From contig JAKSZU010000031.1 of the NCBI GenBank assembly GCA_026018925.1, positions 13,197,148 through 13,261,147 of the forward strand: a stretch of 64,000 nt of DNA, read 5' to 3'. The position numbers and the translations under genes are program-made. A model generated the notes under the pieces. The model saw only the letters and a program-made list of their open reading frames with translations, ran no database searches and was not told the origin of the DNA. Positions 46,865-56,345 of the stretch are shown here, piece after piece. The DNA comes from Tupaia tana (taxonomy: Eukaryota > Chordata > Mammalia > Scandentia > Tupaiidae). How positions within the stretch are numbered: position 1 is the stretch's first letter; every line of letters begins with the position of its first letter.

Positions 46865-49707
46865 GAGATTTATTTTATTTTATTCAATGTTTTATTTATT
46901 TGACCAGAGAGGGACAGAGAGAGGGAAAGTGAGAAAGCAAGCCGTCAGGTCTGGGACTCAAACCACAGTCAGCCATGTGGGAGTCCAGCGCCCTTAACCA
47001 CCATGCCGCCTGCCGGCATCAACAGAAAGTATCTTTCAAGGGGGATGGCCACGCTGCAATCCCTTCTCTTCCATCCTTTTATTATCATTTAAAAAAAATG
47101 ATCTGGTTCATTTTATTGGTTATGATTATTTTTCAATTTGACCAGAGAGAGAGGGAAAGTGAGAAAGCAAGCTACCAGGTCCAGGACTTGAACCATCATC
47201 CAGTGGCTTAACCACCCCCCTGCCACTGCTGGCCACACTCGACATGTTTTTGTTTCTTTTTTTTTAGAGGTTTATGCTATAGGGCACATGCGCTTGCTGG
47301 AGAAACAGAGAGAGACAGAGAGACAGAAAGCGAGAAGTCACCCCCCGGGGGGGATGGCCACGCCGCAATCCCTTCTCCTCCATTCCCCTCTCGGGATCTT
47401 GGGCACGCACGCACATGCACCTAGTGGGTTTCAAGGTGCCGGGTGTGGGACTCGAACCGCGCTCGATCACGTGGGAGTCCAGTGCCTTAAGCTCTGTGCA
47501 CCTGCTGGCCCCAGCCGTCTCTAACCACTCTCCCTTCGGCCACGATTCTCAGTCGACCTCTGCAGGCGGAATGGGGGTCCCTTTGTCCTTGCAAAGCGAA
47601 ACTGCAGGCGCGAAGCCACGGCCCCCACCTGCACGGGTGCGATGAGGAAGGGGTCCCCCGGGGTGGTGACGTGGCAGGTCTGTGAAGTCACGTTGACCCT
47701 GCAGACCCAGCTGAGCACCTTCTTCCTCTCATTCAGCGTCAGGTTGAGGATGGGAGACCCGGACGCCGGGGCTGCAGGTTAGAAGGTGAACCGTGGTCAG
47801 GGCGGGGGCCCTGCAGCCGGGGGCAGGCTCTTTGCCAGCCCCGTGCGGATTCATCCTCCCTGCTCCGTTTTCCTTTTACAGATCGGAAAGTAACGCGCTT
47901 ACTACGACACTAATCGTTCAAAAACACGTCAGGACCAGCAGATGGCGGCAGGGTTACATCGCTGGATTCCCGTAGAGTTGACCGCAGTTCGAATCTCGTT
48001 CCTGGAGGTTTGAAACTCACGCCGGGCGCGTGTGTGTGCGTGCCCAAGATCCCGAGAGGAGAATGGAGGAGAAGGGATTGCGGCGTGGCCATCCCCCCGG
48101 GGGGGTGATTTCTCACTTTCCCTCTCTCTGTCTCTGTCTCTGTCTGTCCAGTGAGTGCATGCACCCTATAACAAAAGTCTCTCTTAAAAAAAAAGGAAAT
48201 AATAATTTTCTAGCAGCCAGCAGGTGACATGGTGGTTAAGTCACCGGACTCCCACATGGCCGATTATGGTTCGAATCCCAGAACAAGCACCTTGAAACTC
48301 ACACCGGGCACATGTGCATGCGTGCCCAAGATCTCGAGTGGAGAATGGAGGAGAAGGGACTGCAGTGTGGCCATCCTCCTGGGGGGTGATTTCTCGTTTT
48401 CCGTCTCTCGGTCTCTCTCTGTCTCCCTCTGTCTCTTCCGGGAGTGTATCTTCTCTGGCAAAAACCTAAATAACATCACGAAGATTTTCTAATCATCGGA
48501 GGGTGTATGCACTTGTCTGAGAGAGACAGAGGGCGCAGGAGCGGGGAAGAGCAGTCCCCGATGGGGCGTGGCCACGCTGCAACCCCTTCCCCTCCATTCC
48601 TGTGCCCCACTGCGGTGCTGGCCCACACGGGGATCCAGAGTGTTTTTGAATGCGATGAGTCTGAAATTTGAACCACGTGTATGGCCATGTGCGATCTGGC
48701 CGGCTGGCAAAACTTGCAACTTTTCCCTTTAACATCATCCTGTGGGGATGCAGGTGGCGTGGTGGTTCAGGCGCTGGACACTCCCACGTGGCCGACCATG
48801 GTTTGAGTCCCAGACCTGGCGGTTTGCTTTCTCACTTTCCCTCTCTCTCTCTCTCTCTTCCCTGTCTCTCTCTAGCCAAATTGAAACTAATAATAATGAT
48901 GATAAATAAAATAAAATAATTCTTTTTAAAAATTCATCCTGGGGTAAGGGGCCAGCAGGTGGCACGGTGGTTCAGGTGGTTAAGGTACTGGATTTCCATG
49001 TGGCCAGTTACGGTTTGAGTCCCAGACCTGGCAGCTTGCTTTCTCACTTCCCCTCTCTCTCCCTCTCTCTGTCTCTCTCTACTGAGAGTGCACACCCTGT
49101 AGCAAATTAAAAATGATAATAATAATAATGATAAATAAAGTTAAATCGTTCTCTTTTTTTAGAGAGAGAGAGATTTTAGCTGTAGGGCATGTATACTCGC
49201 TGGAGAGACAGAGAGACAGAAAGCGAGAAACCACCCCCCAGGGGGGATGGCCACGCTGCAATCCCTTCTCCTCCATTCTCCTCTTGGGATCTTGGGCACG
49301 CACGCACACGCACCCAGAGTGAGCTTAAGCCACCGGGTCCGGGACTCGAACTGCAGTTGACTACATGGGAGTCCAGCGACATAGCCATGACGCCAACTGC
49401 TGGTGTCAAATAAATAATTAAAAAAGAAAAAGTCCCCCTGGGACGTGGAACCTGCTAAGCAGGGCAGCTTAGCGTCTGCAGTGCCCAGCAGTCACCCTAA
49501 CCCCGGCTCTGCCTTGCCTTTCACGGTGGCAGACTCGCGGGCCCGTCAGCCTCCCGAAGTGGCCTCACTAGGGGACACGGCGGTCCTGCCTCAGACCCGA
49601 TGGCCGCGACGCCGTCACCTTCACCTGTACCTACCCAGGGGCGGGTCTCCCTCGCAGCTCGCGGGGCCCAGCAGCAGCACGCAGACCAACGCCGACAGGG
49701 CCGCCAT
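31252..49707 (-). CDS. CSF2RA-like class I cytokine receptor alpha chain, complete extra paralogue
   Basis: Eleven coding exons on the minus strand give 1209 nt, 402 aa plus stop; human CSF2RA has 400 aa. All phases agree and all introns are GT-AG. Residues 1-18 are a signal peptide (start [18 protein letters not shown]). The N-terminal domain includes SPILNLTLN and [14 protein letters not shown]. The cytokine-receptor domain follows with [43 protein letters not shown] and [19 protein letters not shown], and WSAWS lies at 307-311. The transmembrane helix is about 328-348 and box-1 LFPPIP is at 358-363. The ectodomain resembles CSF2RA more than IL3RA (HVGCH.D, YF, GTS.E motifs). However, the transmembrane segment and tail differ from CSF2RA, and the tail lacks the Trp of WEEF (CSF2RA) or WEAG (IL3RA). 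Since a second, better CSF2RA match lies at 57272-61006, this is an additional paralogue. Ligand unknown; GM-CSF, IL-3 or a related cytokine is possible. Confidence 0.9.
31400..31850 (-). mobile_element. Two minus-strand SINEs upstream of the last exon
   Basis: A copy at 31400-31575 and a type B at 31605-31850. The last intron of the paralogue contains them. Confidence 0.78.
31858..32060 (+). repeat. Fragment of the LTR-like repeat without minisatellite
   Basis: Shows aatgcgatgaccagtgtctc and gagacacagacacagaggag as in the array-bearing copies, but the 32-bp array is absent. Confidence 0.55.
32090..32265 (+). mobile_element. Plus-strand type-A SINE
   Basis: Type A is the shorter family (about 140-170 bp). 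It starts ccagcaggtggcgtggtgg, has the B box GGTTCGAGTCC, continues ggcttgctttctcactttcc, and ends in ctctggtcaaat plus an (AATA)n tail. The A and B boxes again indicate tRNA origin. Confidence 0.85.
32523..32601 (-). CDS. CSF2RA-like box-1 exon
   Basis: The exon reads [16 protein letters not shown] and [10 protein letters not shown] between the acceptor tgtcccggcag and the donor gtgagg. QRLFPPIPQ matches CSF2RA box-1 exactly at the core; the residues after it do not. Confidence 0.92.
32930..33840. repeat. Degenerate CT/CA-rich minisatellite
   Basis: Irregular units such as ctctccaaggacctcaaag and ctccaaacaccccagaa repeat for about 900 bp within an intron of the paralogue. A block of about 100 bp from cacccctaagattctc to ccctccaaaca occurs twice (from about 33541 and from about 33641). 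Confidence 0.85.
34160..34910. mobile_element. SINE cluster with a long poly-T
   Basis: Minus type A remnant 34160-34290, plus type A 34328-34485, poly-T 34490-34531, a minus type-B fragment to about 34630, and plus type B 34648-34905 with A-rich tail. Confidence 0.78.
35180..36850. repeat. Large minisatellite, 26-bp motif in about 93-95-bp blocks
   Basis: The basic motif gtgtaatgtcaccc plus gtgtttatcacc recurs with cacctgtgaggggtc spacers, so that larger blocks repeat every 93-95 bp. It lies 110 bp from the transmembrane exon of the paralogue. Translations rich in [12 protein letters not shown] are artefacts. Confidence 0.95.
36961..37063 (-). CDS. CSF2RA-like transmembrane exon
   Basis: The exon reads [13 protein letters not shown], then [18 protein letters not shown] and CK before the donor gtaacc; the acceptor is gtaccccaccag. 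The helix aligns with CSF2RA at VLL.VGT only. The exon sits between two minisatellites. Confidence 0.88.
37080..37415. repeat. Minisatellite, 32/33-bp unit, beside the TM exon
   Basis: About ten units of cacacggagggtcagaggg plus ccgcggtcagccg follow each other, with landmark spacing alternating 32 and 33 bp. It starts within 20 bp of the 3' splice site of the paralogue's transmembrane exon. Confidence 0.93.
37416..37800. other. Unique intronic sequence of the CSF2RA-like gene
   Basis: No exon recognised between the transmembrane exon and the WSAWS exon in this part. Confidence 0.4.
37800..38050 (+). repeat. LTR-like repeat fragment without minisatellite
   Basis: Carries cacggtctttgcagatg, gacgcagacacagagcag and acaccaagggacgcc, the same fossil family as the array-bearing copies. 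Confidence 0.65.
38160..39120 (+). mobile_element. SINEs downstream of the WSAWS exon
   Basis: Plus copies: a head at 38160-38290, type A at 38308-38430 and 38455-38600, and type B at 38656-38905. The 38940-39120 stretch is A/T-rich then unique. Confidence 0.78.
39122..39257 (-). CDS. CSF2RA-like WSAWS exon
   Basis: Acceptor ttcttctgaag, then [37 protein letters not shown] and ETLSF before gtgagc. It matches human CSF2RA at GD..N.Y..PSSE.RA and has the full WSXWS motif. Confidence 0.94.
39270..39850 (+). mobile_element. Three plus-strand SINEs upstream of the WSAWS exon
   Basis: Type A 39275-39400, type B 39414-39665 and type A 39680-39835. The first begins only about 15 bp from the acceptor side of the exon. 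Confidence 0.82.
39851..40745. other. Unique intronic sequence of the CSF2RA-like gene
   Basis: GC-rich, with frames up to 170 aa on the minus strand. None matches a known family, and the gene model needs no exon here. Confidence 0.4.
40748..40870 (+). mobile_element. Truncated type-B SINE
   Basis: Has a tRNA-like head with tatggttcgagtcctgg and gtgtgtgcgtgcccaagatc, cut short before the core. Confidence 0.75.
40950..42132 (-). repeat. LTR-like repeat copy 5 with 32-bp array, left end visible
   Basis: About 28 inverted 32-bp units (40965-41870) are followed by the inverted flank ccttggcttgtgtccccgtc and the left end of the element, ggacactgttcgacccacta. The terminal block (tagtgggtcgaacagtgtcc on the minus strand) fits an old MaLR-like LTR. 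Old fossil within an intron of the paralogue. Confidence 0.8.
42378..42401 (-). CDS. CSF2RA-like 24-bp micro-exon
   Basis: Acceptor ctgttacag, exon GGSPRKVP, donor gtaagt. It is in frame (phase 0 both sides), and it fills the place of the human segment NTQPGTENLL between the LDVHRK and INVSGD parts of CSF2RA. Without it the reading frame is also kept, so it may be alternatively spliced. Confidence 0.7.
42570..42780 (-). mobile_element. Minus-strand type-B SINE
   Basis: Inverted core gaaatcaccccccgggggg and inverted B box region ccgggatgcaaacc; ends ccaccacaccatctgctgg. Confidence 0.8.
42982..43240 (+). mobile_element. Plus-strand type-B SINE
   Basis: Complete copy from ccagcaggtggtg to ccctacagcaaaaa with A tail. 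Confidence 0.85.
43505..43638 (-). CDS. CSF2RA-like FN-III domain exon (NPPANVTV)
   Basis: Acceptor gttctgtttcag, then [37 protein letters not shown] and ELDIQRK before gtgagc. It aligns with human CSF2RA (FNPPSNVTV, VRWKQPR, YQLDVHRK). Confidence 0.94.
43686..44290. mobile_element. Three SINEs
   Basis: Plus type B 43686-43950, plus type A 43960-44110 and minus type A 44115-44285. Confidence 0.82.
44646..44827 (-). CDS. CSF2RA-like ectodomain exon (ECPQYL, HVGCHFD)
   Basis: Acceptor gtcccccag, then [52 protein letters not shown] and KVDQH before gtgagc. HVGCH.D, YF and GTS.E...QF.D are shared with human CSF2RA and differ from IL3RA. It is 182 nt long. Confidence 0.95.
44975..45515. mobile_element. 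Three SINEs
   Basis: A 5'-truncated plus type B 44975-45070, plus type A 45088-45250 and minus type B 45262-45515. Confidence 0.82.
45663..45792 (-). CDS. CSF2RA-like ectodomain exon (FSCFIY, CSWAPG)
   Basis: Acceptor gctgtctcccag, then [35 protein letters not shown] and QLYSWPS before gtgagc. The pattern C-x9-10-CSWA-x4-APxDVQY is shared by CSF2RA and IL3RA. Confidence 0.95.
45862..46260. mobile_element. Type-A (plus) and type-B (minus) SINEs
   Basis: Plus type A 45862-46020 and minus type B 46030-46255. Confidence 0.82.
46339..46465 (-). CDS. CSF2RA-like N-terminal domain exon 2
   Basis: Acceptor tgtcttctctag, then [36 protein letters not shown] and LDFQNP before gtcact. C.F...C.LH.G.T..V.V aligns with CSF2RA. 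The 5' splice site (CAG/gtcact) is weak because it lacks the usual A at +3 and G at +5. Confidence 0.88.
46490..47515. mobile_element. SINE cluster with (CTTT)n
   Basis: Plus type B 46490-46745, a (CTTT)n/poly-T/poly-A stretch 46796-46865, minus type A 46870-47020, a minus fragment 47035-47075, minus type A 47095-47235 and minus type B 47260-47512. Confidence 0.78.
47629..47771 (-). CDS. CSF2RA-like N-terminal domain exon 1
   Basis: Acceptor ttctaacctgcag, then [35 protein letters not shown] and PFLIAPVQ before gtgggg. Position, phase and the LSW.C...T...C pattern fit the N-terminal Ig-like domain of CSF2RA; the PI.NL part also resembles IL3RA. Confidence 0.9.
47930..49405. mobile_element. 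Six SINEs in the first coding intron of the paralogue
   Basis: Plus type B 47930-48190 and 48208-48475, minus type-B-like 48490-48700, plus type A 48750-48925 and 48950-49130, and minus type B 49150-49405. Confidence 0.8.
49635..49707 (-). CDS. CSF2RA-like signal-peptide exon with start codon
   Basis: ATG at 49705-49707 (minus) in the context gcggcATGG, then [17 protein letters not shown] and EGDPPL before the donor gtaggt. It is a typical signal peptide with cleavage likely after the SC pair near residue 18. Phase 1 out joins exactly to the next exon. Confidence 0.85.
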
Positions 49708-49924
49708 GCCGCTTGGCCAGAGCCGGACCTGTGGCGGACACGCAGGGGAGAGTGTGGGCCGTGGTCGGCGGGGCCTCTCCCCTCTGCCCGCCCCTCCAGG
49801 GGCCTCTGCAGAGCTCTGCGGGGCTGTCACTGGGGCCCGTGGTCCTGCCGGCCTCCACGCTGATCTTCCGTGCATGACAGAGAGAGAAAGTGCTAGTCTC
49901 CATGTCGCTCTGAAGGTTTTTTTA

Positions 49925-51410
49925 AAATTTTCTCTAGGGCAGGAATGGTTATGTTGCTGGACTCCCACGTGGTCGACCACGGTTTGAGTCCCACAGCTGG
50001 AGGCTTAAAACTCACGCCGGTGCGTGTGCGTGTATTCCCAAGATCCCGAGAGGAGAATGGAGGACAAGGGATCGCGGCGTGGCCATCCACCCCGGAGGCT
50101 GATTTCTCTGTTTCTCTCTCTGTCTGGTGAGCGCATGCACCGTGTGCCAAAAAGTCTGTCAAAAGAATAAAATAAAATAAAGGGGCCAGCGAGTGGCGTG
50201 ATGGCGAAGGCGCTGGAACCCCCCGTGGCCGACTGTGGTTCGAGTCCTGGACTTGGCAGCTTGCTTTCTCACATCCCCCCTCTGTCTCTCAGTCTGTCTC
50301 TGTCAGGTGAGCACATGGGCCCCATGGCAAATTAAAACCTAGTAATGATAAATACCATGTCAACCAGTCAATCAATAAACACAGAAGCCCCTCAGGCGTG
50401 TGTGCACGGACGCCTCAACTCCCGAAAGGGAAAGGGGAGAAGGATTGTCGTACAATCGCCCCCCACCAGGGGACGCCTTCTCCCTCGCTTTCTCCGGCTC
50501 TCTCTAGTGGGGGAAGAAACACTTTTCCACAGCTAATTAAGGGAGGTTCCTTTTATTTCATGTTTAGGATTTTACCATAGCATGCGTGTGCTCGCCAGAG
50601 ACAGTGAAAGGGAAAGCGAGAAACCACCCCCCAGGGGGGATGGCCACGCCGCGGCCCCTTCTCCTCCATTCTCCTCTCGGGATCTTGGGCACGCACGCAC
50701 ATGCACCCGGTGTTGTTTTTTTTTTTTTTTTTGGCTACAAGCTTTTTCCATAGAACATATGCACGCGCCAGAGAGACACGGAGAGAGGGAAAGTGAGAAA
50801 TCGCACCCCAGGAGGGGTGGCCACACTGCAATCCCTTCTCCTCCACCCTCCTCTCAGGGTTTTGGACACGTATGCAGAGATGCCTGTGGTGTGTTTTTCT
50901 TTTCGCTTTTTTTTTTTTTTTTTTTTAAGAGACAGTTTTTTTTGTATAGAGGGTGTGCACTCACAAGAGAGACAGAGAGAGGAAAAGCGAGAAATCACCC
51001 CCCAGGAGGGATGGCCACGCCGCAGTCCCTTCCCCTCCATTCTCCTCCTGGGATTTTGGGCACGCACGCACGTATGACCAGAGGGTTTCAAGCTCCTGGG
51101 TGTGGGACTCGAACCGCAGTCATCCATATGGGAGTCCAGTGCCTTGGCCAGCGTGCCGCTGCCGGCCCCTAACACACTTCCTTTAAGGGCCGGCAGGTGC
51201 TGAGCCGAGTAAGGCCCTGGCCCCACATGGCCAACCGCACGGCTCACGTCCCGAACGCCATAGCTCGAGGAGCACGCCGGGCACGTACGTGTGCGCCCAG
51301 AACCCTGGGCGGAGAACAGAGGCCTTCCCCTGGGGCCATTTTGCTCTTGGCCTCTGTCTGTCTCTCTGGCGAGTGCACACACCCTAGAGTCAAACATCTC
51401 TCCAAAAACA
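49925..51410. mobile_element. SINE-dense stretch upstream of the paralogue start
   Basis: Plus type B 49925-50160, plus type A 50183-50340, minus type B at 50570-50720, 50735-50895 and 50925-51175 in a row, and a plus type-B-like copy 51190-51410. Confidence 0.78.
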
Positions 51411-52490
51411 GCCCCAAATTTGAATACATCATTGCGTAAGAAAAACTGCATGGGATGAAGAGCGCCCTGGTCACACCCGTCTGCGGATCCCGCAGGAAGG
51501 GCCGCCCTGCCACGTCTGTCGTGTGCTCTACCAAGGAGCCACTGTGCTCTGGGGCCGTGGGACAGGCACGCGGCATTTTCATAGAAAAACGTCACGTGTG
51601 TGGGGTACATTCTCTTTATAAGTCAAATGCTGGATAGCGATCCGATGTTTTAAAATAATAATAAGAAGAAGAAAAATAAAATGGGGGGGAAAAAGCCACA
51701 ACGGCGTGACAGCATTTTGGACGACCCAGTATGTCCCAGTAAGGCCACCTCAGTCTTGGTCCCCACGGGGGCTCCCTCCCAAGCATCCCGGTGCCCGCCG
51801 TCCCGCCCTCGGGGAGCCGGCATCCCAGGGGTCTCTGTCCCGCCGTGAGCACGCCCTGCCACGGGATGGTGGCGGGTCCCCGCCCTGTCGGGCCGGGGTT
51901 ACCTTGGTCTGGCCCGATGCGCTGGCCCTTCCCTGGGCCGGGCGGAGCATCGAGCGGGAGCTGTTGGACCAGGTTCGAGGTCGTCCCATGGACGGAGAGC
52001 GGGGACTGAACTCCCCAGGGGACCCAGGGCCCTGACAAGCTCTCGGGATGGGACGGCCGATAAGGGGCTCCCGGCGCCCACGCCCCCTGCTCAGCCTTGC
52101 GGAGCACGGCCCTGTCTGCCTGGCTTCCTGTCCGTGGCCACGGCCGGGCTATCTCCGGGGACAGGAAACCCGAGCCGGAGAGCGGACCGGCCTCTGTGTG
52201 CCCACGCGGGGCGCGTGCTCTTCCTGCAGGGGACACCTGTGGGCTGTGGTCCATGCTCAGTCGGGCACGCTCTGTAGGGCTGCTTCCCCGGCGTCCCGGT
52301 CAGCCCGTCCTAGGGCAATCCCGCACCCTGCCCGGCTGGCCCACCCGGGGTGCTTGTGCGCACGGCCCGTCTCTCTCCTTGGGGGACGTGGCTCACGGTC
52401 CCCTCTCAGGTTGTCCGCAAGGCTGAGCGCGGTTCTGGTTCCATCACGGTGCACTGGGCAAGACCCTCTGCCCACATGACCTTTGTTTTT
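51411..52490. other. GC-rich unique island upstream of the CSF2RA-like gene
   Basis: SINE-free and CpG-rich in its right half (about 51900-52400). In the direction of transcription it lies 2-3 kb before the signal-peptide exon, so it may hold the promoter and non-coding first exon. No exon can be fixed by eye. Confidence 0.35.
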
Positions 52491-52494
52491 GTTT

Positions 52495-53365
52495 TTGGAG
52501 ACAGTTTTGGGAGTGCGTCCTTGCTGCAGAGACAAAGAGACAGAGAGAAACTGACAAATTATAACCCTGGGAGGATGGCCACACCACAGTCCCTTCTCCT
52601 CTATTCTCCTCTTGGGATCTTGGGCATGCACGCACACGCACCCGGCGTGAGCTTAAGCCACCGGGTCCGGGACACGAACCGCGGTCGACTACATGGGAGT
52701 CCAACGACGTAGCCATTATGCCAACTGCTAATCCCTAAATAAGTAATTCTTAAAAAAAAAAAAGGAAAAGGAAAAGAAAAGCAAGAGAAGAAAGCAGATG
52801 CAGGCTTCACGAAGTTTCACGATTCAGCCACATCCGTCTCCCAAGTCCGTGGTCATTGCTGACCCGACAGCTCCACTTTGAACCTCGGTGTGCTGGGGCC
52901 AGCAGCTGGTATGGTGCTTGAAGCACTGGATTTCTACAGGGCCAACCGTGGTTCGAGTCCCCGACCCGGTGGCTCAAAACTCCTAGGCACGTGTGCGTGT
53001 GTACCCCAAATCCTGAGAGGAGGATGGAGGAGAAGGGATTGCAGCGTGGCCATCCTCACTGAGGGGTGATTTCCCACTTTCGGTCTCTGTCCTTCTCCAG
53101 TGAGTTCCTGTACTTTCTAGCCAGGAAAAGAAAACAGAGGTAGAAAACCCACCTAAGGCATGTACTTGCTGGAGAGAGAGAGAGGGAAAGGGAGAAAGCA
53201 CCCCAGGGGGACGGACATGGAGCAGTCCCTTCTCCTCCACTCTCCTCCTGGGACTTTGGGCATGCACGCACACACGCCTGGTGTGTTTCTCTCAAGTTAC
53301 CGGGTGTGGGATTCGAACCGTGGAGCTGGCCTTGTGGGAGTCCAGCACCTAGGTGGCTTCTGAGT
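52495..53365. mobile_element. Three type-B SINEs
   Basis: Minus 52495-52735, plus 52890-53120 and minus 53155-53350. Confidence 0.78.
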
Positions 53366-53655
53366 TAGAGGAAGGAGAAAGGAAAGGGGGCGACCCCAGT
53401 GAAGGGGTGACGGGTGACCACAGACGTCTGGTCGCCAGCGAGCGGCCGAGCAGGGCGGGGGACTTCTCTCTTCTGCTCGGCTGACCTGGGTTGACGTGAG
53501 CGCGGCCATGACGCAGCTGAAACCCTGGGGGAAGGCCCGCTTCCGGGGTGCCCTTTCTCGGTGACATCACGGCGTCTTCCCTCACCTGGTTTCTTTCTGT
53601 TCCTGGATGTTGTCTTGGAAGATGAGTTATCTTTTGTTTTTTAAGCATGATTTAA
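53366..53655. other. Unique sequence, nothing recognised
   Basis: No gene or named repeat seen. Confidence 0.3.
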
Positions 53656-53659
53656 TTTT

Positions 53660-53920
53660 AGGGACCAGCAGTTAGCATAATGGCTACGTCAGCGGACTCC
53701 CACGTAGTCGACTGCGGTTTGAGTCCCAGACCCGGTGGCTTAAACTCACGCCGGGTGCGTGTGTGTGTGTGCCCAAGATCCCGGGAGAGGAGAATGGAGG
53801 AGAAGGGATTGCGGCGTGGCCATCCCCCCTGGGGGGTGATTTCTCACTTTCTTGCTCTGTCTTTCTGGCGAGCTCACGCGCCCTATAGCAAAAAAAAAAA
53901 ACAAACAAACAAACAAACCT
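53660..53920 (+). mobile_element. Plus-strand type-B SINE
   Basis: Complete copy ending in ccctatagcaaaaaa followed by an (AAAC)n tail. Confidence 0.87.
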
Positions 53921-54430
53921 GTCACCTCCCTCCTCCCCCAGAGAGATCTTTAAACCGAGAGCGGTGGGAGAGCAGGCTAGTTGGGAGGTGGGAGGCGGGA
54001 CGACAAGAAGGAATAGAAAGTGGGAACCGAGGCCGAGTGGCTCTCACCACGCCCTCTGCCCGCCCGGTTCCCGTTCCTTGCCCTCATTCCGGATCGAAGC
54101 CCCTTTTCCTCCTCGGGCACCGCAGGGCGAGGTCCCCGCATGGCAGAACAACCTTCGGTGCTGCCCACGTGCGGGAACCACGTACCCGTCCATGTGGCCC
54201 ATCCCTGCCTGGACGCTGTCACCGCACGGAGGTCACGGCCTCCGCGGCCGGAGTCTGGGCGTGGAGGGACACTTGGGCTGTGGGGCCAGCCCTGGGCCAC
54301 CGTAGCTTTCTTTCCTTTTCCTCTCTGGTTAGTTTTTTGTTGTAGGTGGTGGACGGGGCGCATATGCAGGCTGGGTGCCTTCTGGGTTGTCCGAAAGATC
54401 GTGACGCGTGTGTGCATAGAAAACATAGAC
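53921..54430. other. Unique GC-rich sequence
   Basis: No gene recognised; contains a few CpG clusters near 54050-54260. Confidence 0.3.
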
Positions 54431-54433
54431 AAG

Positions 54434-55505
54434 GGGCTGGCAGTGGCAGAGTGGTGACCTCGCTGGACTCCCTCACGGCTGACGGCGGTTCGAGTCCCAG
54501 CGTGTGATAGGACGTTGCGGCATGGCCGTCCTCCCCCTCGGGGGGTGATTTCTCACTTCCCCTCTCTCTCTGTCTCTCTCTGGGGAGCAGACGTGCCCTA
54601 TGGAAACTTACAATAATACATTAAAATACATAACTGACTTTTAAATAAATAATTTATTTTTATTCAGTATTCTTATATTCTTTTAAAATATAATTTATTT
54701 TACTTATTTTTTAATTACCAAAGTTAAAATCGTCATAATAAATATAATAAATAATTTTTAAAGATTTATTTAATTTCACTTATTTTTATTTTTCTTATTT
54801 GCCAAGTCAAAATAATAACAATAAATGAGATAGATCATTTTAAAAAGAATTATGGGTTTAATGTTATTTATTGTTATTCTTTTTTTTTTAGAATGATTTA
54901 TTTCATTTTATTTATTTATCCACTTATTTTAATTTCATCGGGAGAGACACAGAGAGAGAGAGGGAAAGTGAGAAACCAAGCCACCAGGTCCGGGACTCAA
55001 ACCATGCGTGGCCATGTGGGCGTGGCCAGTGCCTTTTTTTTGGAGAGGTTTTTTGTTATAGGGCGAGTGTTATAGGACGTTTGTTATAGAGGTTTTGTTA
55101 TAGATTTTTGTTATAGAGAGAGAGACAGAGACAGAAAGCGAGAACTCACCCCCCAGGGGGGATGGCCACGCCGCAATCCCTTCTCCTCCATTCTCCTCTC
55201 GGGATCTTGGGCACGCACGCACATGCGCCCGGCATGAGTTTAAGCCACCGGGTGCAGGACACGAACCGTGGTTGACCACATGGGAGTCCAGTGATGCAGC
55301 CACTATGCCAACTGGTGGTCCCCAGTGTCCAGTGCCTTAGCTGACCCTGGAGGCTTGTATTTCTGTTCTTATTTTTTAATTTGCCAAGTCAAAATAAGAA
55401 TAATAATAAATAAAATAAATAAGTCTTTAAAACTTCTTTTAAAAATTATTTGTTTTATTTATTATGACTGTTTTTAAAAAATATTTGCTAAGGCCCTGAT
55501 GCATG

Positions 55506-55548
<43 letters not shown>

Positions 55549-55711
55549 AAGTGAGAAAGCACGCCTCCAGGTCTGGGACTCTCATGGTGGTCAGCCGTGG
55601 GGGAGTCCAGATCCTTCACCACCACGCCACTGGCTGTTCCAATGAATAATCATTTTTTTAAGAATGATTTTATTTGACTTTATTTATTTTATGTTTAATT
55701 TGACCAGAGAG

Positions 55712-55752
<41 letters not shown>

Positions 55753-55870
55753 AAGTGAGAAAGCAAGCTGCCATGTCCGGGACTCGAACCACAGAACCAC
55801 AGTTGGCCACGTGGGAATCCAGCGCCCTTAACCACCCTGCCCCCAGGAGGTGACCCGTGAATAATCCTTT
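54434..55870. mobile_element. SINE and A/T-rich block downstream of CSF2RA
   Basis: Internally shortened plus type B 54434-54610, A/T-rich sequence 54610-54900, minus type A 54895-55035, minus type B 55040-55320, then minus type A 55500-55640 (with (GA)n) and 55660-55850 (with (GA)n). Confidence 0.75.
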
Positions 55871-56082
55871 AAACATATAAATAAGTGTGTGTGTGTCGGT
55901 CTTAGCCGTGTACAGCACATGGCTCGAGCGCCGTGCTGACGACTGCGTGACGTGCTGTTTTGGTGGTGGGACACAAGTCCCCTCTCCGCTGACTCGAGGA
56001 AGGAGATTCTGTTCCGGTGCAGTGGGAGGTGCTGGGAGACCCCTCGTGCCACATCGGGGACTTCCTTCCGAGGTCTCTGGGC

Positions 56083-56345
56083 GCCAGCAGGCGGCGTGGT
56101 GGTTGAGGTGCCGTATCCTGCAGGCCAGATGTGCGGGTCAAGTCTGCGCCGGGGGCTGGAAAATGTCGCCGGGGGCTGGAAAATGTCGCCGGGTGCGTGT
56201 GCGTGCGTGCCCCGAGATCCCGGGAGGAGAATGGAGGAGAAGGGATGGCGGTGTGGCTGTGGGCCCTGGGGGTGATTTCTCGCTTTCTCTGTCTCTCTCT
56301 ACGGGGAGTACACGTGCCTGAAAGCAAAAACCTGAAAAAGTAAAA
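56083..56345 (+). mobile_element. Plus-strand type-B SINE with internal duplication
   Basis: The segment ggggctggaaaatgtcgcc is present twice in tandem (about 56151 and 56171), which lengthens the copy. Confidence 0.75.

Noticed and set aside
31252-49707. Identification of the middle gene as IL5RA or CRLF2
   Set aside because: The ectodomain motifs ([18 protein letters not shown]) and the VQRLFPP-type box-1 fit CSF2RA; IL5RA and CRLF2 tails and ectodomains as I know them do not fit.
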